Source of the DNA: Fabrea salina
Lineage: Eukaryota; Ciliophora; Heterotrichea; Heterotrichida; Fabreidae
Direction of reading: 5' to 3'
Length of the DNA stretch: 64,000 nt
Assembly (NCBI GenBank): GCA_022984795.1
Contig: JALIHJ010000032.1
Coordinates: 124,001 to 188,000, forward strand
This document shows positions 1-8,112 of the stretch, one piece after another. The position numbers were made by a program, and so were the translations under genes. How positions within the stretch are numbered: position 1 is the stretch's first letter; each line of letters opens with the position of its first letter. The notes below the pieces were generated by a model. The model did not search any database and was not told the DNA's origin. It saw nothing but the letters and a program-made list of their open reading frames with translations.

Positions 1-279
1 AAGCATGTCTTGTCTATGCCTTCTGCAGATATGCCTGAGAATAGCGTTGGTTTCAGTAAGCTTGACTTGGTCATCAATGTAGTAAGGCAGATTGGGGAAG
101 TCTAGGCCCAAGCTGAACTTTTCGTTGATCCAATTCTTAGGACTGTAACCCTCACCTTCTTTGACAAGCGAGTAGTGCTTATCTTGGAATTCAACATCAA
201 GATAAGCAAGTAAGGCCCTAATAGGGTGTGCCAGGCCCCTGATATCCCAGTATCCCAAAGTAGGCTTGCTTTCTGCCAT
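1..279 (-). CDS. Glutathione S-transferase, mu-class-like, N-terminal part (partial)
   Basis: The gene starts with ATG at 279 and runs off the left edge, leaving 93 visible codons. The translation opens with a thioredoxin-fold GST N-domain: the mu-class signature GYWDIRGLAHPIR, then GLDFPNLPYYIDD and KLTETNAILRHI, which form the glutathione-binding site including the cis-Pro and the E/T-N-A motif. GSTs conjugate glutathione to electrophiles in the cytosol. The start is preceded by TTATAAAA, typical of starts in this window. The EF-hand gene on the same strand ends 17 bp upstream of this start. The C-terminal helical domain is outside the window. The family call is firm; the class is likely. 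Confidence 0.88.
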   Translation of the reverse strand, partial: MAESKPTLGYWDIRGLAHPIRALLAYLDVEFQDKHYSLVKEGEGYSPKNWINEKFSLGLDFPNLPYYIDDQVKLTETNAILRHICRRHRQDML

Positions 280-296
280 TTTTTATAACCATTAAA

Positions 297-809
297 CTAA
301 GGATAAGACTCCTGATCAAAGTCATTCTGGAAAAAGGCCCTTAAAGACTCAAGGTTCATCCTATCTTCATCAGTGAGTTCCTGAACTCTAGACAAAATTC
401 TGGCACCTTCTTCTTCGTTTGGTATTCTTTCGCCTAAAAGCGAACCAAGCTGCACTAAGTCCTCCGGAGATACAAAGCCTCGGTTATTAAGGTCTAGAAA
501 TTTAAAGGTTTGCTTTAACGCCCTGTTGAAAACTACAGGGTCTGAAATAGCATTTTCTATAGTTGACACAAAACTTTCGAAGTCGCATTCTGGACTTGAG
601 CTAGGGAAGCATGAAGAGTAACTTAAATCAATGTTCCTTCCAGGGTTTTTAGGCGTTCTTTGTTCCCCTGAGTTTTCTAGTTTCTCAACAAAACTCTGAA
701 CGTTTCCTATAGATATTTTTCCTTGGTCGTCTGGGTTGAACTTGTTAAAGGCACCTTCGAGTTCGGCCTTTTGGTATTCAGTGAATTTAAAAGACTTTTC
801 TTCTTCCAT
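297..809 (-). CDS. Small EF-hand (calmodulin/centrin-like) protein with degenerate loops
   Basis: This 170-residue acidic protein has paired EF-hand-like helices: an N-terminal pair around AFNKFNPDDQGKISI and a C-terminal pair around FKFLDLNNRGFVSPEDL. The loops keep D/N residues and the hydrophobic anchor, but several Ca2+ ligands deviate (NPDDQGKIS and DLNNRGFVS), so Ca2+ affinity is uncertain. The length fits calmodulin-superfamily light chains. It is divergent from DPY-30, with only 22 bp between the two start codons. It could be a centrin-like, myosin-light-chain-like or ciliary EF-hand subunit; nothing in the sequence chooses among these. Confidence 0.75.
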   Translation of the reverse strand: MEEEKSFKFTEYQKAELEGAFNKFNPDDQGKISIGNVQSFVEKLENSGEQRTPKNPGRNIDLSYSSCFPSSSPECDFESFVSTIENAISDPVVFNRALKQTFKFLDLNNRGFVSPEDLVQLGSLLGERIPNEEEGARILSRVQELTDEDRMNLESLRAFFQNDFDQESYP

Positions 810-831
810 TTAAAGTGTATAATCCCAATAA
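810..831. promoter_or_regulatory. 22-bp bidirectional spacer
   Basis: This is the entire distance between the divergent EF-hand and DPY-30 start codons. It contains a central TATAAT-type AT core readable towards both genes. Any core promoter for both genes must lie here or extend into coding sequence. Promoter function is inferred from position only. Confidence 0.5.
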
Positions 832-1011
832 ATGGACGAGCCACAGAGCAAAGAACCCAAGGACTTCCAGTCGCTTCCCATTAGGGCTTACCTGGACCAA
901 AGTGTAGTCCCAGTTTTGTTACAAGGACTCTCAGAACTAGCCAAGCAAAGACCCTCCAACCCAGTCAAGTGGCTAGGTGACTACCTTATCCAGCACTCAA
1001 GTACTCAGTAG
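832..1011 (+). CDS. DPY30: DPY-30 homologue, COMPASS/SET1 complex subunit
   Basis: This is a 59-codon gene. The protein is essentially just the Dpy-30 dimerisation motif. [20 protein letters not shown] is followed by [19 protein letters not shown], which matches the family pattern of T/I-RAYLD-VVP-LL-GL-LAKERP-NP--LA-YL. In other eukaryotes DPY-30 forms a helical homodimer that binds the Ash2 tail in H3K4 methyltransferase complexes, and it also anchors to axonemal radial spokes in algae. The N-terminal extension is about 12 residues, far shorter than the human one. The start is preceded by AATAA. An FYR-domain gene, another trithorax-associated module, lies about 5.6 kb away. Confidence 0.93.
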   Translation: MDEPQSKEPKDFQSLPIRAYLDQSVVPVLLQGLSELAKQRPSNPVKWLGDYLIQHSSTQ

Positions 1012-1080
1012 TTTTAGTGTACTAATTAAACCACCTTTAATCCTGCGAAGTGACCCAATTCAAATGGAACAGGCCTGGCT

Positions 1081-1101
1081 CTAGAAAGTTCCATCGAATT
1101 C
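1081..1101 (+). promoter_or_regulatory. Candidate heat-shock element upstream of J-protein
   Basis: In the unusually roomy 124-bp gap before the J-protein start there is GAA-AG-TTC followed four bases later by GAATTC. These are inverted nGAAn units as bound by HSF. The first pair has the canonical 2-bp gap; the third unit is offset by 2 bp from perfect phasing. The site lies about 35-50 bp upstream of the ATG. Function is inferred. Confidence 0.45.
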
Positions 1102-1135
1102 AAGTCTCCATTTTAGCACGAAACTTATAATTAGA

Positions 1136-1810
1136 ATGTCAAAACCAGACTATTACGAACTTCTTGGAATCCCACGCGACGCCTCTGAAAACCAAATTAA
1201 AAAAGCTTACAAAAAACTCGCCCTAAAATGGCACCCTGACAAGAATCCTGAAAAACGCGAAGAAGCCGAACTGAAATTCAAAGAACTCGGAGAAGCCTAC
1301 AGCGTTCTAACTGACCCCCAAAAAAGACGCATTTACGACAAGTACGGCCACGAAGGACTAGAGTCAGGAGGAGGTGGTCCTTCTTCTGACTTTGAGTTCC
1401 ACCACTTCGACTTCAAAGAAGCAGAAGACATTTTCAAAGCTTTCTTCGGAGGAAGGGACCCTTTCTCAATGTTTATGGACGACGACGACGACTTCTTCGG
1501 AGGAAGTTTGTTCGGAAGCAGAGGGCGGAACGGAAGAAGCAACAGAAGAGACCCCTTCGAAAGCATGTTTGGAGGAAGGGATCCTTTTGAAGACATGTTT
1601 TCAGGAATGGGTGGTTTCAGCTTTTCTTCTTCGAGTTCTACGAGTGGAGGCAGAGGATGTACTTCTAAAAGTGTAAAAACTGTAGTTGAAAACAGAAATG
1701 GCAGACAAGTCAAGAAAACAGTAACTACTATCAAAAAGCCTGATGGAACTGTTGAAACCTATGAAGACGTCCAAGAAGGAGACGTTCCCAAAAAGCATTT
1801 AAGGTACTAG
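1136..1810 (+). CDS. DnaJ/HSP40 type B co-chaperone (DNAJB6-like layout)
   Basis: The 224-aa protein has an N-terminal J domain (residues about 5-72) with the HPD motif in KWHPDKNP, which stimulates Hsp70 ATPase. A G/F-rich and S-rich region with DDDDDFFGG and repeated FGGRDPF segments follows. The C-terminus carries a small basic/β segment ([21 protein letters not shown]). It has no zinc-finger domain and no long CTD I/II, so it resembles the short DNAJB6/B2 architecture of cytosolic and nuclear anti-aggregation chaperones. TTATAA lies 8 bp before the start, and a possible heat-shock element lies further upstream. It is followed 24 bp later by the Ca2+ channel on the same strand. Confidence 0.93.
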   Translation: MSKPDYYELLGIPRDASENQIKKAYKKLALKWHPDKNPEKREEAELKFKELGEAYSVLTDPQKRRIYDKYGHEGLESGGGGPSSDFEFHHFDFKEAEDIFKAFFGGRDPFSMFMDDDDDFFGGSLFGSRGRNGRSNRRDPFESMFGGRDPFEDMFSGMGGFSFSSSSSTSGGRGCTSKSVKTVVENRNGRQVKKTVTTIKKPDGTVETYEDVQEGDVPKKHLRY

Positions 1811-1834
1811 TGTAATTAAACTCTTTGTATTAAT

Positions 1835-4800
1835 ATGGAAGACTTTAAAGACCCTGTGCAAAGAATTAACTTTGACTTGGACCTTTTGCACCAACAGCAA
1901 CTAGAGTTCCAGAAAATCTCTCACGAACCAGAAAGCCCTGTAGAACTTATTCAAAGCAGTTACCAGCCAAAGTCTTTTGCTGACCTAGCGTTTGGGTACT
2001 TAAGCCCTTCAAATCCTTTCAGGAAACTATTTATATCTGTAGTTTTCAATCCTTGGTTTGAAAGGTTCATTTTGCTTGTGATCTTTTTGAACTGTATAGT
2101 TATAACTATAGACCACGCTGTAGAAGTTACTGAGTTTTCTTACATTTCAGAGGAAATAAGTCAAGTGATCTTTACAGCAGAAGTAGCCTTGAGACTAGTA
2201 GCTATGGGAGTGGTGCGCAGGCCGTACAGTTACTTTAGAGATGCTTGGAACGTTCTAGACTTCATCATTGTAGCTCTGGGCTGGCTCATGACTTCCACGA
2301 GCAGTGTGTCCATCATCAGGATTTTAAGAGTGCTTAAGCCCCTTCGCACCGTTAACTACCTTCAAGAGTTGAAAGTACTAGTTTCTTCCATCATAAACTC
2401 TATACCAATGCTCATGGACACTCTTTTGATTTACCTTATGCTTATTTTAATATTCAGCATTGCTGGGACCCAGATCTACGTAGGGGCTTTTAGATACAGG
2501 TGCTACACCTCTGAACACCAACCCACTAGCCAAATGTGTACCTTGGACTTAGCTTGTGAAGAGTTTGAATTAGGTTGCGGAAACTCAGGATGTCCCTCTG
2601 ACCAGTACTGCAAAGAATCCCCAACTAACCCTAATATGGGAGTAACTGGCTTCGACAATATTTTGCAAAGCTTGCTGACGGTGTTTGGGTGCATAACGTT
2701 GGAAGGCTGGAGTGACGTGATGTACATGGGAAGGGACGTGCTTGACATAGACTACATAAATGACTTGTACTTTATAGTGGTTGTGATCTTCGGGGCTTTT
2801 TTCATAGTGAACTTAGTGGTTTCTATCCTTTACCTTAAGTTTAGAGAAAGTGCCAAGGAGTCCAAGGCTTTTAAAGAAAGCAGACTCAGTCATGCCGATA
2901 AGCCTAACGAAGAGTTTAAATCTCAGTCAGAAAAAACGATTGTGGCTCTGCTGCGCAAGATTCAGGAACCTTTTTACAAACTAGCAAAGTCAAACTACTT
3001 TAAGTGGGGAATATTAGGAATGATTATTTTGAACACTGCAATCATGGCTACAGAATACCACGGAATGCACGAAGAGCATAAGTACTTTATAGAGCTTTCT
3101 AACTTAGTATTCACAATAGTGTGTGCTGTAGAAGTGGGAGTGAAACTTATAGGTCTGGGGCTCAAAAAGTACCTTAAGGACAAAATGAACCTTTTTGACG
3201 CAGCTTTGGCAATGATAGGACTTGTGGAAATAATCTTTGTAAGTGGAGACTCAGGTTTGGGCGGGTTGGTGGTGTTAAGGGCTTTTAGAATACTGAGGGT
3301 GTTTAAACTAGCTAGGGGCTGGGGAAGCTTTAGGTTGCTTTTGCGCAAAGTAATCATTAGCTTGCCTTCAATAGGCTACTTAGGACTGTTGTGCATGCTT
3401 TGGATGTTTATATACTCGTTGCTTGGAATGGAGGTATTCAAAGGCACTCTTAAGGACGATGAGGGAAACATTCCCAGGGCAAACTTTGAAACCTTTTACT
3501 GGTCAATGATTACAGTGTTCCAGATCCTAACTGGAGAAAACTGGAACGAAGTCATGTACTATGCCATCAACTCTACAGGCTGGCTGGCTTCTTTGTACTT
3601 TGTGACTTTAATCACAGTAGGCAACTATATCCTACTTAACTTGTTTTTGGCCATTCTTCTCCAAAAGTTTGAAGAAGAAGATACTGACCCTAAGTTTTCA
3701 CTAACTAGGAAAACCAAAGTTTTGCGGGGAATGTCTGAGTCTGGAGTCGACTACCAGCCTTTGGACAAGAAGAACCTCAAGAATATAAGGCTAGAAGGGA
3801 AGTCTCTTTTTGTGTTTTCAGAAAACAGCAGAGTTAGGAACTTCTTGAAAGATGTCATGACTCATCCTTACTTTGACTCAGCAATATACGGTGTGATAGG
3901 GCTGTCCTCAGTTTTGCTTTTGCTTGACGAACCTTACCAAGAGTCTTACCACAAAGCTGTGATAGAGTTATGCCACAAACTAGTACTGGTTATATTTGCA
4001 CTTGAGTCGTTGATCAAAGTTATTGTGTTTGGTTTTTTACTGGGAAAAAACAGCTACTTAAGGAACCCTTGGAACATTTTGGACTTTTTGATAGTGCTTA
4101 TATCAGTGGCAGATTGGGTTATAAGTGTAAGTCTAGACTCAAGTATCAACTTAAACTTCATAAGAGCTTTCAGGTCCTTGAGAGCTTTAAGGCCACTAAG
4201 AGTGATTTCAAGGAACGAAAGGATGAAGATGGTAGTGAACTGTGTGCTGAAAGCAATGCCTTTAGTTTTCAACGTTATGTTGATATCTTTGCTGTTTTAC
4301 TTGATTTTTGGAATACTTGGGGTGATCTTTTTTAAAGGAAAGTTCCACTACTGCACTGACGAACTAGTCAAAACCAAAAAAAACTGTTTTGGCGAGTACC
4401 AAGTAAACGGAGTGGTCTTAGAAAGGGACTGGAAAAACCAAAGCAGCAACTTCGACAACGTGCTTAACTCTATTTTGGTGCTGTTTGAAATATCGACTCT
4501 AGAAATGTGGCCTGACTATATGTACAGTGCAGTGGACTCTGTAAGTCCTGAAGAAGCCCCTGAAAGGGACTACAACCCAGCTGCTGCACTGTACTTTGTA
4601 GCTTTCATCTTCATCACAGGGTTGTTTATAATGAACTTGTACGTAGGAGCAGTCATTAAAAAGTTCAACGAAGTCAAAGAAGAAATGGAAGGGTCTATTT
4701 TGCTTACTAAAAATCAAAAAACTTGGATTAAAGTCCAGAAACTCCTACTAAAGTGTTCTCCACAAGTTAACTACATCAGACCACAGAACCCTTTTAGAGG

Positions 4801-5986
4801 GGCTTTGTTTAACTTTGTGTTGGACTACAAGTTTGAGTACTTGGTTTTGACTGTGATAGGAGTTAACATACTGTTTCTGTCTTTGCAGCACCACAACATG
4901 GACCGAGACTTAGAAAACATTTTAGAGGTTTGGAACTACATTTTCATAGGACTTTACACTTTGGAGTTTTTGTTAAAAGCAACTGCCCTTAACTTTAAGT
5001 TTTACTTTGCTAACAACTGGAACAAGTTTGACTTTAGTATTTTGATTCTGAGTTACTTGTCTATATTATTTTCGGACCTTTTCTTCAATGCAACGGTTTT
5101 AAGGGCTTTGAGGATTTCGAGACTTTTTAGAATGATAAGGATTTTCAGGGGGTTCCGGGATGCTTTTAACACTATGTTGCTGTCTCTTCCGTTCTTAGTG
5201 AACATTGGAGCCTTGATACTTTTGCTGTACTTCATATACAGTGTAGCAGGTATGAGTTTGTTTGGAGAGCTTCCACACGGGGAATTCATTAACAAGCACG
5301 CTAACTTCGAAACCTTTTACAACTCTATGATCACTTTGTTCCGAGCTTCTACTGGGGAGAGTTGGAATGGGCTTATGCACGACTGTTCAGGGTACGGATG
5401 TTCAGGGGACAACTGCGGAAACCCAACTGTTGCAGTTTTGTTTTGGGTGTCTTTTAGCATAATAGGGTCTTTTGTGCTTTTGAACATATTCATAGCTGTG
5501 ATTCTGGAGAACTTTACTGACATAAACCAAAAAAAGGACTCACAACTCGACTTAAGTAAGGGCGACCTTAAGAAGTACAGAGAAGCTTGGAGTGCGTTCG
5601 CGCCTTACGGAGAGTTGTACATTGAAACCCAAAAACTTCCTCAGTTCTTAGAGGTCCTGGAAGCTCCTTTAGGCTTTAAAGGACAAAACCTTTCAAGGGG
5701 CCAACTAATAAGGATCATAGACTTGCTAGGAGTTAGGGACCACCAAGGATACGTGCACTTTGCAGAAATACTTTGGATTCTTGCAGACTCTGTTTCTGGA
5801 GGCGGTATGCAACACAACCACTCAGACACTCAAAAAAGCATCCAAAGAACTTTTACTAGGAAATTCAAAACCCAGCCTCCCACTGAAACAACTAACGAGA
5901 ACAGAGCTTCATTGTCACTAGCTGCAATGTTTATAGTCAACAGGTGGAGGAAAAGAGTAAAAGCTAGGAGAAAAGCAATTTCTTAA
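1835..5986 (+). CDS. Voltage-gated calcium channel alpha-1 subunit (four-domain)
   Basis: The 1383-aa protein has four repeats of six transmembrane helices. Each repeat has an arginine-rich S4: RILRVLKPLR in I, RAFRILRVFK in II, RSLRALRPLR in III and RLFRMIRIFR in IV. The re-entrant pore loops carry E290 (TLEGW), E568 (TGENW), E890 (TLEMW) and E1175 (TGESW), giving an EEEE filter expected to select Ca2+ rather than Na+. Domain I has a cysteine-rich extracellular loop (residues about 225-265). The C-tail has an EF-hand-like pre-IQ region and ends in a basic stretch. In ciliates such channels carry the ciliary Ca2+ action potential and reversal. No intron is visible. Confidence 0.95.
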   Translation: MEDFKDPVQRINFDLDLLHQQQLEFQKISHEPESPVELIQSSYQPKSFADLAFGYLSPSNPFRKLFISVVFNPWFERFILLVIFLNCIVITIDHAVEVTEFSYISEEISQVIFTAEVALRLVAMGVVRRPYSYFRDAWNVLDFIIVALGWLMTSTSSVSIIRILRVLKPLRTVNYLQELKVLVSSIINSIPMLMDTLLIYLMLILIFSIAGTQIYVGAFRYRCYTSEHQPTSQMCTLDLACEEFELGCGNSGCPSDQYCKESPTNPNMGVTGFDNILQSLLTVFGCITLEGWSDVMYMGRDVLDIDYINDLYFIVVVIFGAFFIVNLVVSILYLKFRESAKESKAFKESRLSHADKPNEEFKSQSEKTIVALLRKIQEPFYKLAKSNYFKWGILGMIILNTAIMATEYHGMHEEHKYFIELSNLVFTIVCAVEVGVKLIGLGLKKYLKDKMNLFDAALAMIGLVEIIFVSGDSGLGGLVVLRAFRILRVFKLARGWGSFRLLLRKVIISLPSIGYLGLLCMLWMFIYSLLGMEVFKGTLKDDEGNIPRANFETFYWSMITVFQILTGENWNEVMYYAINSTGWLASLYFVTLITVGNYILLNLFLAILLQKFEEEDTDPKFSLTRKTKVLRGMSESGVDYQPLDKKNLKNIRLEGKSLFVFSENSRVRNFLKDVMTHPYFDSAIYGVIGLSSVLLLLDEPYQESYHKAVIELCHKLVLVIFALESLIKVIVFGFLLGKNSYLRNPWNILDFLIVLISVADWVISVSLDSSINLNFIRAFRSLRALRPLRVISRNERMKMVVNCVLKAMPLVFNVMLISLLFYLIFGILGVIFFKGKFHYCTDELVKTKKNCFGEYQVNGVVLERDWKNQSSNFDNVLNSILVLFEISTLEMWPDYMYSAVDSVSPEEAPERDYNPAAALYFVAFIFITGLFIMNLYVGAVIKKFNEVKEEMEGSILLTKNQKTWIKVQKLLLKCSPQVNYIRPQNPFRGALFNFVLDYKFEYLVLTVIGVNILFLSLQHHNMDRDLENILEVWNYIFIGLYTLEFLLKATALNFKFYFANNWNKFDFSILILSYLSILFSDLFFNATVLRALRISRLFRMIRIFRGFRDAFNTMLLSLPFLVNIGALILLLYFIYSVAGMSLFGELPHGEFINKHANFETFYNSMITLFRASTGESWNGLMHDCSGYGCSGDNCGNPTVAVLFWVSFSIIGSFVLLNIFIAVILENFTDINQKKDSQLDLSKGDLKKYREAWSAFAPYGELYIETQKLPQFLEVLEAPLGFKGQNLSRGQLIRIIDLLGVRDHQGYVHFAEILWILADSVSGGGMQHNHSDTQKSIQRTFTRKFKTQPPTETTNENRASLSLAAMFIVNRWRKRVKARRKAIS

Positions 5987-6004
5987 CTAATTCATTAATG
6001 AGAA

Positions 6005-6565
6005 ATGTCAAATAAGCTTAACGGAATCACTAGTAAGGAAGAACCCTTTACCTTGAACATATCCAAAATAACAACTTACAGCGGAGCTACTTCTTTCTCA
6101 AGCAGAGTGGAGTCATTTTACAATGTTCGGGACTCCTTCAGTGAAGACCTAGGTGGGCTTGCTGACTTCATCAAAGAAAACAAAGAAGACTTCATAGAAA
6201 CAGCTGAGTTTCCTTCTGAAGTCCACAAGTTCCTGAAAAACCTAGGACTCGAGAATTACTTTCAACTTTTTAAGTCTGAAAGAATCGAAATGAGGGACTT
6301 AAAACTCATGAAGAGAAAGGACCTCAGGGACTTAGGACTCCCTGTAGGGCCAAGAGTCAGGATTCTCAACGCTATTGGCTCCAAAACTCAACTTAACAAA
6401 AAGCTAGACTTAGGACCTTTAAAAGAACAAACAGAAAATTGGATTTTCTCACCTAAGGCGTCGAGTTATTTGCAGTTGAGACCGCAGGTAGAAACCCTGC
6501 TTGACGAACTTGAAGTTCTAAGTTCCCGCAGACACAAATCGCCCAGGCAGTTTAAGTTTAACTAG
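6005..6565 (+). CDS. SAM-domain protein
   Basis: The 186-residue protein contains a sterile alpha motif at about residues 74-125 (VHKFLKNLGLENYFQLF, then a DLKLMKRKDLRDLGL helix and VGPRVRILNAI). This matches the SAM five-helix pattern used for protein-protein or RNA binding. The N-terminal 70 residues and the C-terminal tail are low complexity and not recognised. It follows the Ca2+ channel by 18 bp on the same strand and ends 2 bp from the stop of the opposing FYR/U-box gene. Partners are unknown. Confidence 0.85.
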   Translation: MSNKLNGITSKEEPFTLNISKITTYSGATSFSSRVESFYNVRDSFSEDLGGLADFIKENKEDFIETAEFPSEVHKFLKNLGLENYFQLFKSERIEMRDLKLMKRKDLRDLGLPVGPRVRILNAIGSKTQLNKKLDLGPLKEQTENWIFSPKASSYLQLRPQVETLLDELEVLSSRRHKSPRQFKFN

Positions 6566-6567
6566 TG

Positions 6568-7512
6568 TTAATATTTAATGAAATCCTTGTACAGATGCCA
6601 GTTTTGTTTGGTGAGTTTTATAATTCTCTCAACAGTCAAAGGCATCTTTGTGAAGGGACAAAAGCCACTAGACTCCCTAAGGGCCTGGCACCAGGAGTAG
6701 TACCCTGCCACGTGTCCGTAAGGCGAAAGAGCTGGAACAACTACAGGCTGCATAGTAATGGGGTCTTCGTAGTCAGGCATGGGGTTGTCTTCTTGAATCA
6801 CTGCTTCGTGGCCTAGGGTTTCAAGTCGCTTTAAGTACCTGTCTTTGCGTTGGATTGTTGACCAAGCTCCTGTGTAAGTTTCTCTGAAGTTTTCTTCATT
6901 GTTGAGGTCTACCTCCAAGTCACTGGAGTTCCTTCTTTTTTTGCGGGGTCTTTTTTCCTTTTTAGGGTGCAAGGTTTCGTACACTTCCCTTGCTTTCAGG
7001 ATGTTTTCTTTTTCAGTCCAGTAGTTCTGGCAAAGACGTTTGGGGTCGAGTTCTTCTATTTTCCCTACTATCAAAGGGTCGTTGAGCCCAAAGTACTCAG
7101 GTCCTGCTACTTGGGTGCGCACTACTGGCCTCCCTTTGTTTTTCAGGGTTTCGTTAATCATGTCCAGAACTTGTTTCCAGCAAGCAGTTGGCGACTTGCC
7201 GGAAAAGGTAAGTTCTAAGGCCTGGTGGGTTACTTTGAACCAAGGCTTGTCAGCTTTCTCTGAAATTTCACAAAGGTAAGGAGTCTTGGAGTCGGGATCC
7301 TTTATGTCTTTGTACTCCACCAAGACTGAGAAACCTTGGGGGAAAATATACCCTGCGTTGTACCAGGGCTGCTCGGCCACTAGGGTGCCTATGCTCAGTA
7401 GCTCCACATGCTTGACTTTGCTGCGATTTGCCACCCTGAATATTCCTCACCTTCCTAAAAACTGTCTTTTGCGGCCCCAGGAGTCTTCGTCTCTTCGCTT
7501 TCGCTTTGGCAT
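6568..7512 (-). CDS. FYRN/FYRC protein with C-terminal U-box-like domain (two exons)
   Basis: Exon 1 is 7451-7512 and exon 2 is 6568-7435; joining them removes a 15-nt intron and gives 309 aa starting MPKRKRRDED. Residues about 35-90 match FYRN (LLSIGTLVAEQPWYNAGYIFPQGF) and about 95-160 match FYRC (SPTACWKQVLDMIN, then AGPEYFGLNDP and CQNYW). These modules occur in MLL/trithorax and other chromatin proteins. A basic KKEKRPRKKRR nuclear-localisation-like stretch follows. The last 75 residues resemble a U-box: DPITMQPVVVPALSPYGH, then CPFTKMPLT. That would make it a nuclear E2-binding or E3-like factor, which is inference. Without the intron, translation needs TGA to be sense. Confidence 0.75.
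7436..7450 (-). other. 15-nt intron
   Basis: Reads GTGAGGAATATTCAG on the minus strand. Removing it joins codon AG|G in phase and fuses the ATG-starting basic N-terminus to the FYR frame. Retained, it gives an in-frame TGA. It has an A at position 10, like the other three introns here. Confidence 0.75.
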
Positions 7513-7752
7513 TTTTACCGGCAAAATTATATGGAAGGTGGGTAATCTTTGGAGTACCTGATAAGTCTATGATATGCCTTTGAGTGGATATTTGGTATTC
7601 TGGAGTCCCTTTGGAGTTGGGGCGTTCTTTACATAAGTGGTGTTTTTCTAGGAACTAAGTGCACCTGCTCTAGGTCTTTTCTTTGAGCCTAAGTGACTTG
7701 CACCAGTACATTTAATATTTATCTGGATAATAGTCCTATAACTTAAACTTAA
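7513..7752. other. Intergenic 240 bp with no recognised feature
   Basis: This is much longer than the usual 10-40 bp spacing. It lies upstream of the FYR gene start and downstream of the UBA gene stop. I looked for tRNA boxes, the U6 ACAGAGA core, the U1 5' end and Dpy-30-like short ORFs and found none. An unrecognised small RNA or regulatory sequence is possible. Confidence 0.4.
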
Positions 7753-8100
7753 TTAAATTCCAATTCTGACTAGGGCTTCGTTTAGGTCGTCTGACTTTTG
7801 AGCAGCTCTGTACGAGATAAACTTGTCAAAGCCCATCTCAATAAGTCTATCCATCATTCTTTGTTTCCCGTCATCAAGTATCCCGATTTCAGGTTCCTCT
7901 CTTTGAGGTCTCTCAACTTCAGGAAAGTTTTTTGGGACTTTATACTTGAACAGTTGGTCTTCTTTGCCTTCTTTGACCCTAAAAACGAACTCTGCGTCCT
8001 TTTGTAGGAGTTCCATTAACTTGGCTGTAAAGCCTTCTATGTCTTTTTGGTTGAACTGCTCGGTAAGTTCTTCTGAGTACCTATTTTCAGTTTCTTCCAT
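7753..8100 (-). CDS. Small UBA-domain protein
   Basis: This 115-residue protein ends in a UBA fold: MMDRLIEMGFDKFISYRAA, then DDLNEALVRI, with the conserved MGF loop used for ubiquitin binding. The N-terminal 65 residues (EELTEQFNQKDIEGFTAKLME) are helical and acidic and not recognised. It is the last gene of a four-gene same-strand cluster (sirtuin, sirtuin, hydrolase, UBA), starting 12 bp after the hydrolase stop. The start is preceded by TATATTATAA. It may be an adaptor in ubiquitin signalling. Confidence 0.8.
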   Translation of the reverse strand: MEETENRYSEELTEQFNQKDIEGFTAKLMELLQKDAEFVFRVKEGKEDQLFKYKVPKNFPEVERPQREEPEIGILDDGKQRMMDRLIEMGFDKFISYRAAQKSDDLNEALVRIGI

Positions 8101-8112
8101 TTATAATATAGA

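Noticed and set aside
1333-1734. Long antisense ORFs opposite the J-protein and many other genes
   Set aside because: They are shadows of strongly coding sense frames with low-complexity translations and no family match.
7436-7450. UGA read as tryptophan in the FYR gene instead of an intron
   Set aside because: It would be the only such codon in the window, and the 15-nt segment has splice borders and A10 like the other three. Kept as an open alternative in the findings.
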